DNA of 40,731 nt, from contig JAGQPF010000483.1 in the NCBI GenBank assembly GCA_020426845.1, forward strand, positions 1 through 40,731. The letters are read 5' to 3'. Of the stretch, positions 33,012-40,731 are shown in pieces (positions within the stretch are counted from its first letter, which is position 1; each line of letters begins with the position of its first letter). Below the pieces are notes generated by a model that saw only the letters and a program-made list of their open reading frames with translations, was not told the origin of the DNA and searched no databases. The stretch comes from Planctomycetales bacterium. GTDB taxonomy: Bacteria; Planctomycetota; Planctomycetia; Pirellulales; Pirellulaceae. The position numbers and the translations under genes were made by a program.

Positions 33012-35489
33012 ATGTCTCATCGCAGCACAAATCAGCTCCCTTTCGCCCACCCACTCCTTTTGCCTAGCGGGTTGCGGCAGTCGGCGGCCGTTTGTCTGCT
33101 GACTTGCTGCCTCACCGCGCTGGATGTCGCTGCGGCCGACTTCGCGGAGCCTCTGCAGGCGTTTTTTACCGAACACTGCGCTGACTGCCATAATGCTGAC
33201 ACCCGGGAAGGTGGCCTTTCGATCACGGGCCTCGGACGCGATTTGGGAGACGCGGCGACGTTTGCCCAATGGGAGCGATTGTACGACCGTGTGCAGGTCG
33301 GCGAGATGCCGCCGCCCTCCCAGAAGCGGCCACGACCGAGCCAAGTGCAGCAGTTTCTCAAGACTCTCGCAGGGCCGCTCGCGGCGGCTCATGAAGCGCG
33401 GAAAGGCACGGTCTTTCGTCGCTTAAATCGCCGCGAGTACGAGAACACCATGAACGACCTGTTCGGGACGCGGGTCGAGCTGGCCAACCTGTTGCCGGAA
33501 GACGGACGCTCTCACGAATTCGACAATGTCGGCGAGTCGCTTTCGATTTCCATGGTGCAGCTGCAGCGGTATCTCGAGGCGGCGGATCTGGTGCTGGACG
33601 CGGCGATTGCCTCGGAATTGAAGGCCAAAGCGCCCGAGGTCAAGCGGGCCACCTACTCGGAAACGAGCGAAGGGCAGCGTTTTATCGGCTCAGCTTGGAA
33701 GCAGCTACCCGACGGCGCCGTGGTGTTCTTTCGATCGCAAGCCTATCCGTCCGGCATGTTGCGCTCCGCCAACGTCCGAACCACGGGGCGCTACAAGATC
33801 CGCGTCACCGGATACGCCTACCAATCCGAGAAACCGGTGACGGTTGCCATTGGAGCCACCACCTTTGCTCGCGGCGCCGAACGGCCAACGTTTGCATATC
33901 GAGCGTTTCCGCCCGGAGCCCCAACGACGGTGGAAGTCACCGCGTGGCTGAAGGAGCGGTACATGGTTGAGCTGACGCCATGGGGCTTGCACGACAAGGA
34001 CAACGAGATTCGCAAGAACGGGATCGAGTCCTATCCCGGACCGGGATTTGCCGTCCAGCACGTCGAGCTGGAAGGACCGCTGATTGACGAGTTCCCTTCG
34101 CGAGGACATCAGCTGATTTTTGCGGGGCTCCAGCGGGTTGAAGTTGAGCCGTCCAATCCCAGCGCCAAGACCAAGCCGTGGTACCGGCCACAGTTCGAGC
34201 TGAAGCTGGCCGACCCGCCGACGGAAGTTCGCGCCGTGTTGCGTCGAATCGTCACCGCCGCGTTTCGTCGCCCGGCGACTGAACAGCAGGTGGAGACGTT
34301 CATGACGCTGTTCGAGCAGCAGCGCGCCGACGGCGCCTCTGCGGAAGCGGCGTTGCGAACCGCCGTCGCCGCGATCTGTTGTTCGCCCGAGTTTTTGTTT
34401 TTGCCGGAGCAGCCGGGTTGGCTCGATGATTTCGCCCTGGCGTCGCGATTGTCCTACTTCCTGACGCGGACAGCGCCGGACGGCGAGCTGCTGCGGACCG
34501 CGGTAGCCGGCGAGCTGCGGCGGCATCCCGAGAAGTTGCTCGCCCAGACGCGGCGTCTGCTGGCGGATCCGCGCAGGGAACGATTTGTCGTCGACTTCAC
34601 TGACGCTTGGCTGAATCTGCGAGACATCGAGTTCACGAGTCCCGACCGCAATCTGTTTCCCGAATTCGATCCTTTCCTCCAGCATTCCATGTTAGAGGAG
34701 ACTCGCCGTTTCTTTGCGGGGCTGGTGGACGAAAACTCTCGCGTGCGCGACCTGATCAAGCCCGACTACGCTTGGCTCAACCATCGGCTCGCCGAGCACT
34801 ACGGAATCGAAGGCGTGGAATCGCCGGAGGTCCAACGCGTAGCGCTGCCGGCCGGCAGCGTACGAGGCGGTCTGTTGGGACAGGCAAGTGTCGCCAAAGT
34901 TTCCGCCAACGGCACGAACACGTCACCCGTGGTGCGCGGGGTATGGGTGATGGAGCGACTGCTAGGTGAGACCCCGCCTCCACCGCCCGCCGGTGTTCCG
35001 GGCGTCGAGCCCGACATTCGTGGCGCGTCGACTCTGCGTGAGCTGCTCGATCGGCATCGCAATCTGGATTCCTGCAGTGGCTGTCATCAAAAAATCGACC
35101 CACCGGGCTTCGCCATGGAGAGCTTTAATCCGATCGGCGGGTGGCGCGAACGATTTCGCAGTTTGGGAGAGGGCGAGCGAGTCGATCGGCAAGTCAATGG
35201 GCGCCGTGTGCCGTATCGTCTCGGCCCGGCCGTGGATGCCAGCGGTACGGTCCAAGGTGCCGGGGCTTTCGCCAACTTTTGGGAGTTTCGCGATCTGCTG
35301 GCCGGGGACGAGGAGCGACTGGCGCGAGCGTTTGTGGGCAAACTGCTGACCTTTGCGACGGGCCGAGAGTTGGGATTCTCCGATCGCCAGGCAGTGGACC
35401 AGATTCTGGAGCAGGCGCGCCCCGACGGTTTTCAGGTGCGGGAACTGATTGAGATGGTCGTGTTGAGCGAAGTGTTCCGACGAAAATGA
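33012..35489 (+). CDS. DUF1587/DUF1592/DUF1588/DUF1585 cytochrome-like protein
   Basis: The 825-residue protein has a long signal peptide (to about residue 41). A cytochrome-like domain follows, with CADCH at 56-60 (FFTEHCADCHNADTREGGLS) and VQVGEMPPPSQKRP, the usual Met-Pro-Pro region. DUF1587 follows at about 135-200 (VFRRLNRREYENTMNDLFG). A beta-rich middle section is followed by DUF1595/DUF1592 (RRIVTAAFRRPATEQQVETF, ASRLSYFLTRTAPDGEL, FVVDFTDAWLNL). DUF1588 is seen in GLLGQASVAKVSANGTNTSP and VRGVWVMERLLGETPPPPP, with a second CxxCH (CSGCH, 688-692; CHQKIDPPGFAMESF). DUF1585 forms the end (FVGKLLTFATGREL). The complete family architecture is present. These exported proteins are nearly always next to a DUF1552 gene, as here. 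The reaction is unknown. Confidence 0.95.
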   Translation: MSHRSTNQLPFAHPLLLPSGLRQSAAVCLLTCCLTALDVAAADFAEPLQAFFTEHCADCHNADTREGGLSITGLGRDLGDAATFAQWERLYDRVQVGEMPPPSQKRPRPSQVQQFLKTLAGPLAAAHEARKGTVFRRLNRREYENTMNDLFGTRVELANLLPEDGRSHEFDNVGESLSISMVQLQRYLEAADLVLDAAIASELKAKAPEVKRATYSETSEGQRFIGSAWKQLPDGAVVFFRSQAYPSGMLRSANVRTTGRYKIRVTGYAYQSEKPVTVAIGATTFARGAERPTFAYRAFPPGAPTTVEVTAWLKERYMVELTPWGLHDKDNEIRKNGIESYPGPGFAVQHVELEGPLIDEFPSRGHQLIFAGLQRVEVEPSNPSAKTKPWYRPQFELKLADPPTEVRAVLRRIVTAAFRRPATEQQVETFMTLFEQQRADGASAEAALRTAVAAICCSPEFLFLPEQPGWLDDFALASRLSYFLTRTAPDGELLRTAVAGELRRHPEKLLAQTRRLLADPRRERFVVDFTDAWLNLRDIEFTSPDRNLFPEFDPFLQHSMLEETRRFFAGLVDENSRVRDLIKPDYAWLNHRLAEHYGIEGVESPEVQRVALPAGSVRGGLLGQASVAKVSANGTNTSPVVRGVWVMERLLGETPPPPPAGVPGVEPDIRGASTLRELLDRHRNLDSCSGCHQKIDPPGFAMESFNPIGGWRERFRSLGEGERVDRQVNGRRVPYRLGPAVDASGTVQGAGAFANFWEFRDLLAGDEERLARAFVGKLLTFATGRELGFSDRQAVDQILEQARPDGFQVRELIEMVVLSEVFRRK

Positions 35490-35499
35490 ACTACGAACG

Positions 35500-35587
35500 C
35501 ATTTCAAAAACTTCCCGATCGGCAATCGGGTTGATGAAACCAGCAGAAAAACTGCCTTCGATTGCGCCAGGGAAGATTTTTGAAATG
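35500..35587. repeat. 88-base inverted-repeat element
   Basis: CATTTCAAAAACTTCCC (35500-35516) is nearly the exact reverse complement of GGGAAGATTTTTGAAATG (35570-35587), with a single extra A. Inside the first arm, CCCGAT and ATCGGG (from 35514) can also pair. It may be a small non-autonomous mobile element or a dispersed repeat, placed between the DUF1592-type gene and the DUF1552 gene. Confidence 0.75.
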
Positions 35588-35622
35588 TCCTCTACCAACG
35601 CCGATCGAGAGGCTCCCGAGTC

Positions 35623-36924
35623 ATGTTGATTCCTCGCAAACCAATTTCACGCCGTCAGTTGTTGCGCGGCGCGGGCGCCGTCGGCATTGGATTGCCGTTG
35701 CTCGAGGCGATGGGGCCGTCGCTGGGGCAGCGCGCTTTGGGGGCTGCCGAGATCAAGCCGCCCAAGCGATTTGTCGCGATGTGCGCGACGTTGGGATTCC
35801 ACACTCCCCACCTGTTTCCCGAGCAACCCGGTCGAGACTACACGCTCACTCCATATCTCGAAAAGTTGGCCGGGCATCGAGAGCGGTTGACCGTCATTTC
35901 CGGGCTGTCTCATCCTGAGCAACAAGGCAACAACGGTCACGCTTCCGAGCTGACTTGGCTCACCTCCGCTCCGCGTCCGGGGTTGGCCGGCTTTCGCAAT
36001 ACCATCTCGATCGACCAGTTGATCGCCGACAAGATCGGCGTCGAAACGCGATTTCCCTACCTGGCGTTGTCAACCAGTGGCCGGTCGATGTCGTGGACGG
36101 CCAATGGCGTGGAAATTCCCGGCATGACGTCGCCCGCGCAGCTGTTCGAAGCCCTGTTCGTCGCCAGCACCGAGGAGCAATTGGCAGGGGAGCTCAGCCA
36201 GTTGCGCCGAGGAAAGAGCATCTTGGACACTATCCGAGGCCGAGCCACCCAGCTCGAGCAGCAACTGGGAGCGGCGGACAAGCACAAGTTAAATGAGTAC
36301 CTGACGGCGATTCGCGATCTCGAACAGCGGCTCCATCAATCACGCCAATGGCTTCATCGGCCGAAACCGAAGGTGGATGCCAAGCCGCCCGTCGATGTTG
36401 CCGACCGCAATGACGCGATCGCCAAGCAACGGCTGATGTACGACATGATCGCGCTCGCCTTGCAATCCGACTCCACTCGAACCATCACCTTTCAGCTCAG
36501 TGGCATGAACGCCGTGCCCGTGATTCCCGGTGTCAGCAACGATTGGCATGGCTTGTCTCATCACGGCAAGGATCCGGACAAGATCCAGGAGCTGAGGATC
36601 ATCGAAGAGGCGGAGTTCACCGCGTTCAACTCCTTTCTGGACAGGATCGCCAAGATCGACGAGCCAGGCGCGAGCTTGATGGAGAGCACAACGATTCTCT
36701 ACGGCTCCAATCTAGGCAACGCCAGCGCCCATAGTTGGCGGAACCTGCCGATTCTGCTCGCCGGCGGCCCGTTCCGCCACGGCGCCTACATCGCGCACGA
36801 CGAGCAACAGAACACTCCATTCAGCAACCTGTTCGTTTCGATTGCTCAGCAGATGGGTGTCGAGATCGAACGCTTCGGCAGCAGCACCGGCGTCGGCATC
36901 CGCGGGCTCGAAACGGTGGCGTGA
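35623..36924 (+). CDS. DUF1552 family Tat-exported protein
   Basis: The 433-residue protein starts at ATG 35623 and has a Tat signal, PISRRQLLRGAGAVGIGLPL (R10-R11). DUF1552 features follow: KRFVAMCATLGFHTPHLFPE, YLEKLAGHRERLTVISGLSH, HASELTWLTSA, SIDQLIADKIG, FPYLALSTSGRSMSWT, MYDMIALALQSDSTRTITFQ, and near the end MESTTILYGSNLGNASAHSW and RNLPILLAGG. The family is related in fold to DUF1501 and sulfatases, but its activity is unknown. It pairs with the DUF1592-type gene 133 bases upstream, separated by an inverted-repeat element. Tat export suggests that it folds, perhaps with a cofactor, before reaching the periplasm. Confidence 0.95.
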   Translation: MLIPRKPISRRQLLRGAGAVGIGLPLLEAMGPSLGQRALGAAEIKPPKRFVAMCATLGFHTPHLFPEQPGRDYTLTPYLEKLAGHRERLTVISGLSHPEQQGNNGHASELTWLTSAPRPGLAGFRNTISIDQLIADKIGVETRFPYLALSTSGRSMSWTANGVEIPGMTSPAQLFEALFVASTEEQLAGELSQLRRGKSILDTIRGRATQLEQQLGAADKHKLNEYLTAIRDLEQRLHQSRQWLHRPKPKVDAKPPVDVADRNDAIAKQRLMYDMIALALQSDSTRTITFQLSGMNAVPVIPGVSNDWHGLSHHGKDPDKIQELRIIEEAEFTAFNSFLDRIAKIDEPGASLMESTTILYGSNLGNASAHSWRNLPILLAGGPFRHGAYIAHDEQQNTPFSNLFVSIAQQMGVEIERFGSSTGVGIRGLETVA

Positions 36925-36949
36925 GAACTGTTAGAACGCCTCGCTGGAA

Positions 36950-36985
36950 AGCGGTTCGATCCCTCGCTGACGCTTCGGGTTTCCT
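36950..36985 (-). repeat. Dispersed repeat, inverted copy
   Basis: AGCGGTTCGATCCCTCGCTG followed by ACGCTTCGGGTTTCC matches the reverse complement of the 21406-21606 repeat units. It lies between the convergent DUF1552 and histidine kinase genes, right after a stop codon like the other copies. Confidence 0.8.
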
Positions 36986-36998
36986 GTTTGAACTTGAC

Positions 36999-38846
36999 TC
37001 AACCTTGCGGGTCCGGGCTTGTCGTTGATTCGGAGGAGGCCGCTGAGGCGGGATTGGCGGCGATGTGGGGGTGCGGCGGACCATATGCGCTTCTCTGACT
37101 GAGCGCATCGCACATGGCGGCCATCAGCGATGAGTACTGAAACGGCTTCTGAACGAACGCAATTCCGGAACCGTCCAGCCGCTGGAACATGTCGTTCGGG
37201 CTGCGGCCGCTGATCAGCACGAGGGGCAAGTTCGGCGCCCGTTCGCGCAGGGCCGCGATCAGCGGCTCGCCACTGATGCCGGGCATCTCCACATCGAGCA
37301 CGGCAAGTTGCATTTCGTGAAGGTCGCTGCGTTCGAGGGCTTCATCTCCACTGCGGGCCGCCTTGACCTCGCATCCCGCCGCAGAGAGCAGCAGTGAGGT
37401 GGAGTGAACGACACTGGGGTCGTCGTCGATCACCAGCACGTGCAGGTGGTCAGGAAGCGGTTGATTGCGTTGCTCAGCCACCGCAGCGGGACTGACGTGG
37501 GGAGTGCCGACCGGCAGCAGTACGGTGAAGGTGGCGCCGCCTCCCGGAGTTTCATCGAAATGAATGGCCCCGCTGTGCGCGCGGACGATGCCGATGACCG
37601 AGGCGAGCCCCAGCCCGGTGCCCGTTTTCTTGGTGGTAAAGAACGGATCGAAGATACGCTGTCGTTGCTCGAGAGGAACACCCAGGCCGTGATCCACGCA
37701 ACGAATGTAGGCGTACCTCGATTCGCTCAACTCCGCTTCGATCAGAGGGTTCCAATCGCGGATTTCTCGCCAGCCGAGCGTGCCATAGGTGAGCTCAATC
37801 ACGCCTCGCCGGTTGTCCTCGCCAAACGCTTCGTTGTACGCCTCGGAGGCGTTGACGATCAGGTTTAACACGACTTGCTGGAGCTCGCCCGGGTCGCCCT
37901 TGACGTAGTGCGGCTTGCTTCGCTCGGAGACCAGCAGCTGATGTCGAGTGGAGACTCTCATCATCCGAGTCACGCTGCTGACGAGTTCTCCAAGATTGAC
38001 GGATTCCAGGCGGCGAAAACCGCGGCCGGCGAAGTCGAGCAAGGACTTGATCAGTTTGGCGGCGCGGCGAGACGCGAACAGAATCGCCTCGACCTCATCG
38101 GCAGAGGCGATGCCTTGCTTGGCCTTGAGCTTGCCGACTTCCGCGTTGGCGACGATTGCGGCCAGGATGTTGTTAAAATCGTGAGCGATGCCGCTGGCCA
38201 TCGCGCCGAGGCTTTCGAACTTCTCGGACCGCCGAAGCTGGTCGCGTTGAGCGAGCTGCTCGCCGTGCCGAATTCGGATTTGTTGCTCCGCGTGTTCGCG
38301 CTGGCTGGAGAACACGATGGCAAACACCAGATGGGCGCACATCGCCGCTCCGGTGTACCATTGCAACGCGGCGGTCTCCTGGTCCCCTGATTGCCAGCGC
38401 GTGGCGCCATTGACCATCAGGAAGATCAGCATCGCGCCTGACCAGCCGATTGCCGCGCGCGTGCCGCAGAGCAAAGCCGAGAGGATCGGAATGGCGCCCA
38501 CGAGCACCAGCGAAAAGCCGTGCAAACCATCGCCAAAAGTCATTGCCGTGGAGAGGGTCACCACCAGGGCCATCACCGGAAGGTGGCTTGCCACAGCCAG
38601 ATTTCGCGTGAGCCAAAGCAGCGGCAGCGCGAGCGACGTCAGCACGCCGAGCCCGGCAGCGCAGCGAAGATGAAAATCTCCGAAGTGTCTGCCGGCGATC
38701 ATCGGCAACACGAAGCTACCGGAGACGATGCTGAACACCGCCGTTACAAGCAGTCGGGCCGCGGCTAGCTCTTCATAGCCGCGTCGACGAATCTCCCCCG
38801 GAATCAAGCAGTCAAACTGCTTGGCCCAGCCGGTCCCATTCGGCAT
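36999..38846 (-). CDS. Hybrid histidine kinase with C-terminal receiver domain
   Basis: The 615-residue protein begins with about six hydrophobic segments (residues 30-180), which probably form an integral-membrane sensor. A short coiled-coil leads to the kinase core. H222 in SLGAMASGIAHDFNN is the phosphorylated histidine. ELQQVVLNLIVNASEAY is the N-box, VDHGLGVP the G1 box, FDPFFTTK the F-box and GTGLGLA the G2 box, so the ATPase domain is complete. A receiver domain follows from about 470: VLVIDDDPSVV (acidic pocket), D518 in LAVLDVEMPG, the Ser in LVLISGRS and the Lys in VQKPF are all present. No output domain follows. It probably autophosphorylates and passes phosphate to its own receiver, then to an unlinked partner. 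The ligand of the membrane sensor is unknown. Confidence 0.95.
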   Translation of the reverse strand: MPNGTGWAKQFDCLIPGEIRRRGYEELAAARLLVTAVFSIVSGSFVLPMIAGRHFGDFHLRCAAGLGVLTSLALPLLWLTRNLAVASHLPVMALVVTLSTAMTFGDGLHGFSLVLVGAIPILSALLCGTRAAIGWSGAMLIFLMVNGATRWQSGDQETAALQWYTGAAMCAHLVFAIVFSSQREHAEQQIRIRHGEQLAQRDQLRRSEKFESLGAMASGIAHDFNNILAAIVANAEVGKLKAKQGIASADEVEAILFASRRAAKLIKSLLDFAGRGFRRLESVNLGELVSSVTRMMRVSTRHQLLVSERSKPHYVKGDPGELQQVVLNLIVNASEAYNEAFGEDNRRGVIELTYGTLGWREIRDWNPLIEAELSESRYAYIRCVDHGLGVPLEQRQRIFDPFFTTKKTGTGLGLASVIGIVRAHSGAIHFDETPGGGATFTVLLPVGTPHVSPAAVAEQRNQPLPDHLHVLVIDDDPSVVHSTSLLLSAAGCEVKAARSGDEALERSDLHEMQLAVLDVEMPGISGEPLIAALRERAPNLPLVLISGRSPNDMFQRLDGSGIAFVQKPFQYSSLMAAMCDALSQRSAYGPPHPHIAANPASAASSESTTSPDPQG

Positions 38847-38914
38847 CGCGTCCCTCGCACGCCCCGCTAAGTGTCCGGGCGGCGCTGGCGCAATGGCCCT
38901 CGTTCGCCCTGTGC

Positions 38915-39637
38915 TTACTTGGTCTCGCCGTCCTTCTTGGACTGCGACGCGTTGCCTCTTCGCTGTTCGTAATACTTCTTCCAGTCAATTTGCGGCGGAG
39001 TGTAATCCTCGCCGGCTAGCTCCTTCAATTTCTTTCTCTGCTCCGCCGTCAACTCTTTCAACAGCTCATCGGCCATTTCCTGACGGAGCTGCTGGTACTT
39101 CTCGGTGAGCTCTTGGTTCAGCGCCTTGGAACGCTCTTGCAGCCGCTTCTGCTGCTCCTCGGTGATCCCCAACAATTCGCGAATACCCGAGTCAGCGTAC
39201 AAGGAGTAAGAAGACCCGTTGCGGACACGCATCTGGAAGGCGACCTGCTTGGCGCGTTCCAGTTGGTGTGGAAGCAACGTTTCCTGAATCTTTTTGTACA
39301 TCTCCTCGCGGAGCGCAGCAACTCTTTCCGCAAATTCGGCTCGCCCCAACTCGTCCTTCATTTCCTTGCTCATCGTCCGGTAGAGCTCGCTTTGCGCCTT
39401 GTAGAACTCGTCGCTGGCCGCGCGCAACTTCTTGATCTGGTCTTCGACCAGCTCCAACTCCACCTGCACCTGCGGGCTTTGCACGACTGACGACCAACTG
39501 TCTTTATAGGAGAAGCGGTATCCGGAGTAGCCGGAATAGCCGCCGACGCCCTGAGGCGTCACAACAACCTGCGCGGTGACGGAGGTCGTCGATGTGGTGG
39601 CTAGCAAGGCAAACACGAGGATGAGCGAGCGAGTCAT
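38915..39637 (-). CDS. Secreted coiled-coil protein, Spy/LTXXQ-like
   Basis: The 240-residue protein starts at ATG 39637, with AGG at a suitable distance and a clear signal peptide (MTRSLILVFALLATTSTT). The mature protein begins with a Gly/Tyr-rich stretch (GYSGYSGYRFSYKDSW) and then becomes almost entirely charged helix rich in Glu, Lys, Gln and Leu: VELELVEDQIKKLRAA, LLGITEEQQKRLQERSK, LTAEQRKKLKELAG. The LTxEQ and GITEEQQ turns resemble Spy/CpxP-type LTXXQ motifs. A periplasmic chaperone or stress-binding role is possible, but the family similarity is weak. It starts 68 bases upstream of the histidine kinase gene on the same strand, so it may precede it in a transcript. Confidence 0.82.
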   Translation of the reverse strand: MTRSLILVFALLATTSTTSVTAQVVVTPQGVGGYSGYSGYRFSYKDSWSSVVQSPQVQVELELVEDQIKKLRAASDEFYKAQSELYRTMSKEMKDELGRAEFAERVAALREEMYKKIQETLLPHQLERAKQVAFQMRVRNGSSYSLYADSGIRELLGITEEQQKRLQERSKALNQELTEKYQQLRQEMADELLKELTAEQRKKLKELAGEDYTPPQIDWKKYYEQRRGNASQSKKDGETK

Positions 39638-39933
39638 GCGGCACCTGGAAGGCTGACGTGGTGGCGGGAATGGTGGGCGGGGCAGGGAGGCGCACCTTGG
39701 CGTGCCCATTAAACGTGACCTCGGCCAAATCACGACTGACTGGGAATCAGGTAATTTTCAGCGACCGCCGAGTTGGGCGCGATGCTGGTTGGTGCCATAG
39801 GGTGGCAAAAGTGTTCAACCGCGGGCAGTCGGCCTCAATGAGTACGCCGCCGGCAAAGACATGGCAAGTCTTGACGCCGGTTGCGCAAGTTCATCGCAAT
39901 GAGCGCAGAAGACCGTTCTGCCCATCGCGTGGC
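39638..39933. other. Gap without recognised features
   Basis: I see no gene, repeat or strong terminator in these bases between the secreted coiled-coil gene and the DUF1080 gene. It presumably contains the promoter of the former. Confidence 0.4.
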
Positions 39934-40731
39934 CTATTTCTTCCGCTCGCCGCGATGCGTGCCGGCGGCGTCCACCCGAGCCGTGAGCGACTTGGGCAGC
40001 CCGTCGTCGCCGAACTCGAAAGTCAGGCTGCCGGCCGTCTTGCGAAACCCGAATTTGCCATCTCCCTGATGGACCAACTCCAGCCACTCGGCGCGATTGC
40101 GAAACCAGAACTGCAGCTTGCCGTCGCGCTGAGCGACTTTGTAGGGCCCGTATTCACCCGCCACCTTGGCGGCCAGCTCATCGGCGAGAGGCTGCTCGGC
40201 GGGATAGGTTTCGGTGCGCGGCGCCCGCGGTCGCAATTCGCGAATCCAGACATTGCGAAAACGGACGGGATTGCCGTGATCCTGGAGGCCAATCGGGCCT
40301 TTGGTCTGCTTCGTGTAATTGTTGTGCACGATCCAGGCCGTGGGGCCGAACGCCTCCGAGCTGTCCTGGATGAGCACGCCATTGTGCAGCACTGTCGCGC
40401 GGGCCGGCGAAGTCAGCTTGCCGTCCTCGAACTTGGGCGCGCGGAAAATGATGTCATAGGTCTGCCACTGGCCGGGGCCACGGGAGGCGTTCACCAGCGG
40501 TGGGTACTGGCCGTAGAGCGCCCCGGCGCTGCCATCGGAGTAGGTGGCATTTTCGAAGCTATCCAGCACCTGAATCTCAAACAAGCCCATCAGAAACACG
40601 CCGCTGTTGCCGCGCCCTTGCCCGTCGCCTTTGACCTTTTGGGGCGAGGCCCATTCGATATGCAGCTGGCAGTCGCCGAACTCGCGCTTCGTGAAGATGT
40701 AGCCGGCGCCGGCGACCGACTCCATCGCGCC
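39934..40731 (-). CDS. DUF1080 (3-keto-glycoside hydrolase) protein, cut by window edge
   Basis: The reading frame stays open past the right edge, so the true start lies beyond 40731. The visible 265 residues open with [69 protein letters not shown] and [20 protein letters not shown], the typical DUF1080 strands. After this a C-terminal segment of about 90 residues ([52 protein letters not shown]) looks like an additional small beta domain, similar in pattern to DUF3471. The family cleaves 3-keto disaccharides in the periplasm. It is the third DUF1080-containing domain in the window, besides the double one at 22625-24811. Confidence 0.9.
   Translation of the reverse strand, partial: GAMESVAGAGYIFTKREFGDCQLHIEWASPQKVKGDGQGRGNSGVFLMGLFEIQVLDSFENATYSDGSAGALYGQYPPLVNASRGPGQWQTYDIIFRAPKFEDGKLTSPARATVLHNGVLIQDSSEAFGPTAWIVHNNYTKQTKGPIGLQDHGNPVRFRNVWIRELRPRAPRTETYPAEQPLADELAAKVAGEYGPYKVAQRDGKLQFWFRNRAEWLELVHQGDGKFGFRKTAGSLTFEFGDDGLPKSLTARVDAAGTHRGERKK

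Noticed and set aside
33012-36924. Insertion sequence or defence system near the 35500 inverted repeat
   Set aside because: No transposase, recombinase, nuclease or other defence gene is present. Both flanking genes are typical planctomycete exported proteins.

Overview
The window looks like a piece of a planctomycete chromosome, most likely from the Pirellulales. It is GC-rich and dominated by large exported proteins of families concentrated in the Planctomycetes and neighbouring PVC phyla: DUF1549/DUF1553 cytochrome-like proteins, DUF1501 and DUF1552 Tat proteins, DUF1587/DUF1592/DUF1588/DUF1585 proteins, PVC-type CxxCH haem proteins, DUF1080 (3-keto-glycoside hydrolase) and DUF6807 proteins. 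It also has an ECF sigma factor next to a Ser/Thr kinase and a surface protein with the planctomycete N-terminal motif (FEHLESRIVFS). I see no rRNA, tRNA, CRISPR array, transposase or phage gene.

Layout. 198-2129 (minus): a secreted propeller-like protein and a Tat-exported protein of unknown function. 2425-5921 (plus): an ECF sigma factor overlapping a membrane Ser/Thr kinase with a TPR-like sensor tail. 5922-6454: a structured gene-less leader with inverted repeats and an intrinsic terminator. 6455-9280 (plus): a 941-residue surface protein with 98-residue repeats, Calx-beta, PKD and RTX repeats. 9325-10074 (minus): a carboxypeptidase-regulatory-like protein. 10194-16456 (minus): a three-gene unit with one DUF1549/LamG/DUF1553 protein followed by two DUF1501 proteins. 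From 16862 to 36924 ten genes run on the plus strand: a TIM barrel/haem c/propeller/cupredoxin fusion, a His-rich lipoprotein, a Gfo/Idh/MocA plus double DUF1080 fusion, a DUF6807 protein, a HEAT/haem protein, a membrane phosphatase, a sulfatase, a Tat protein of unknown function, and a DUF1592-type/DUF1552 pair. 36999-40731 (minus): a hybrid histidine kinase, a secreted coiled-coil protein, and a DUF1080 protein cut by the window edge.

How the parts may work together (inference): much of the content fits an exported glycan-processing and electron-transfer programme. Oxidation to 3-keto sugars followed by DUF1080 cleavage, sulfate removal, and at least six CxxCH motifs plus one azurin-like copper site in exported proteins would allow carbohydrate-derived electrons to be handled in the periplasm. 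The substrate cannot be read from the sequence.

The best leads are the multi-domain cytochrome/cupredoxin fusion (16862-21397), the oxidoreductase/double DUF1080 fusion with an altered cofactor loop (22625-24811), and a shared histidine pattern linking two otherwise unrecognised Tat proteins (1176-2129 and 31395-32921). The structured leader at 6205-6382 and several families of short repeats between genes also deserve a look. I did not find a clear defence or mobile system.
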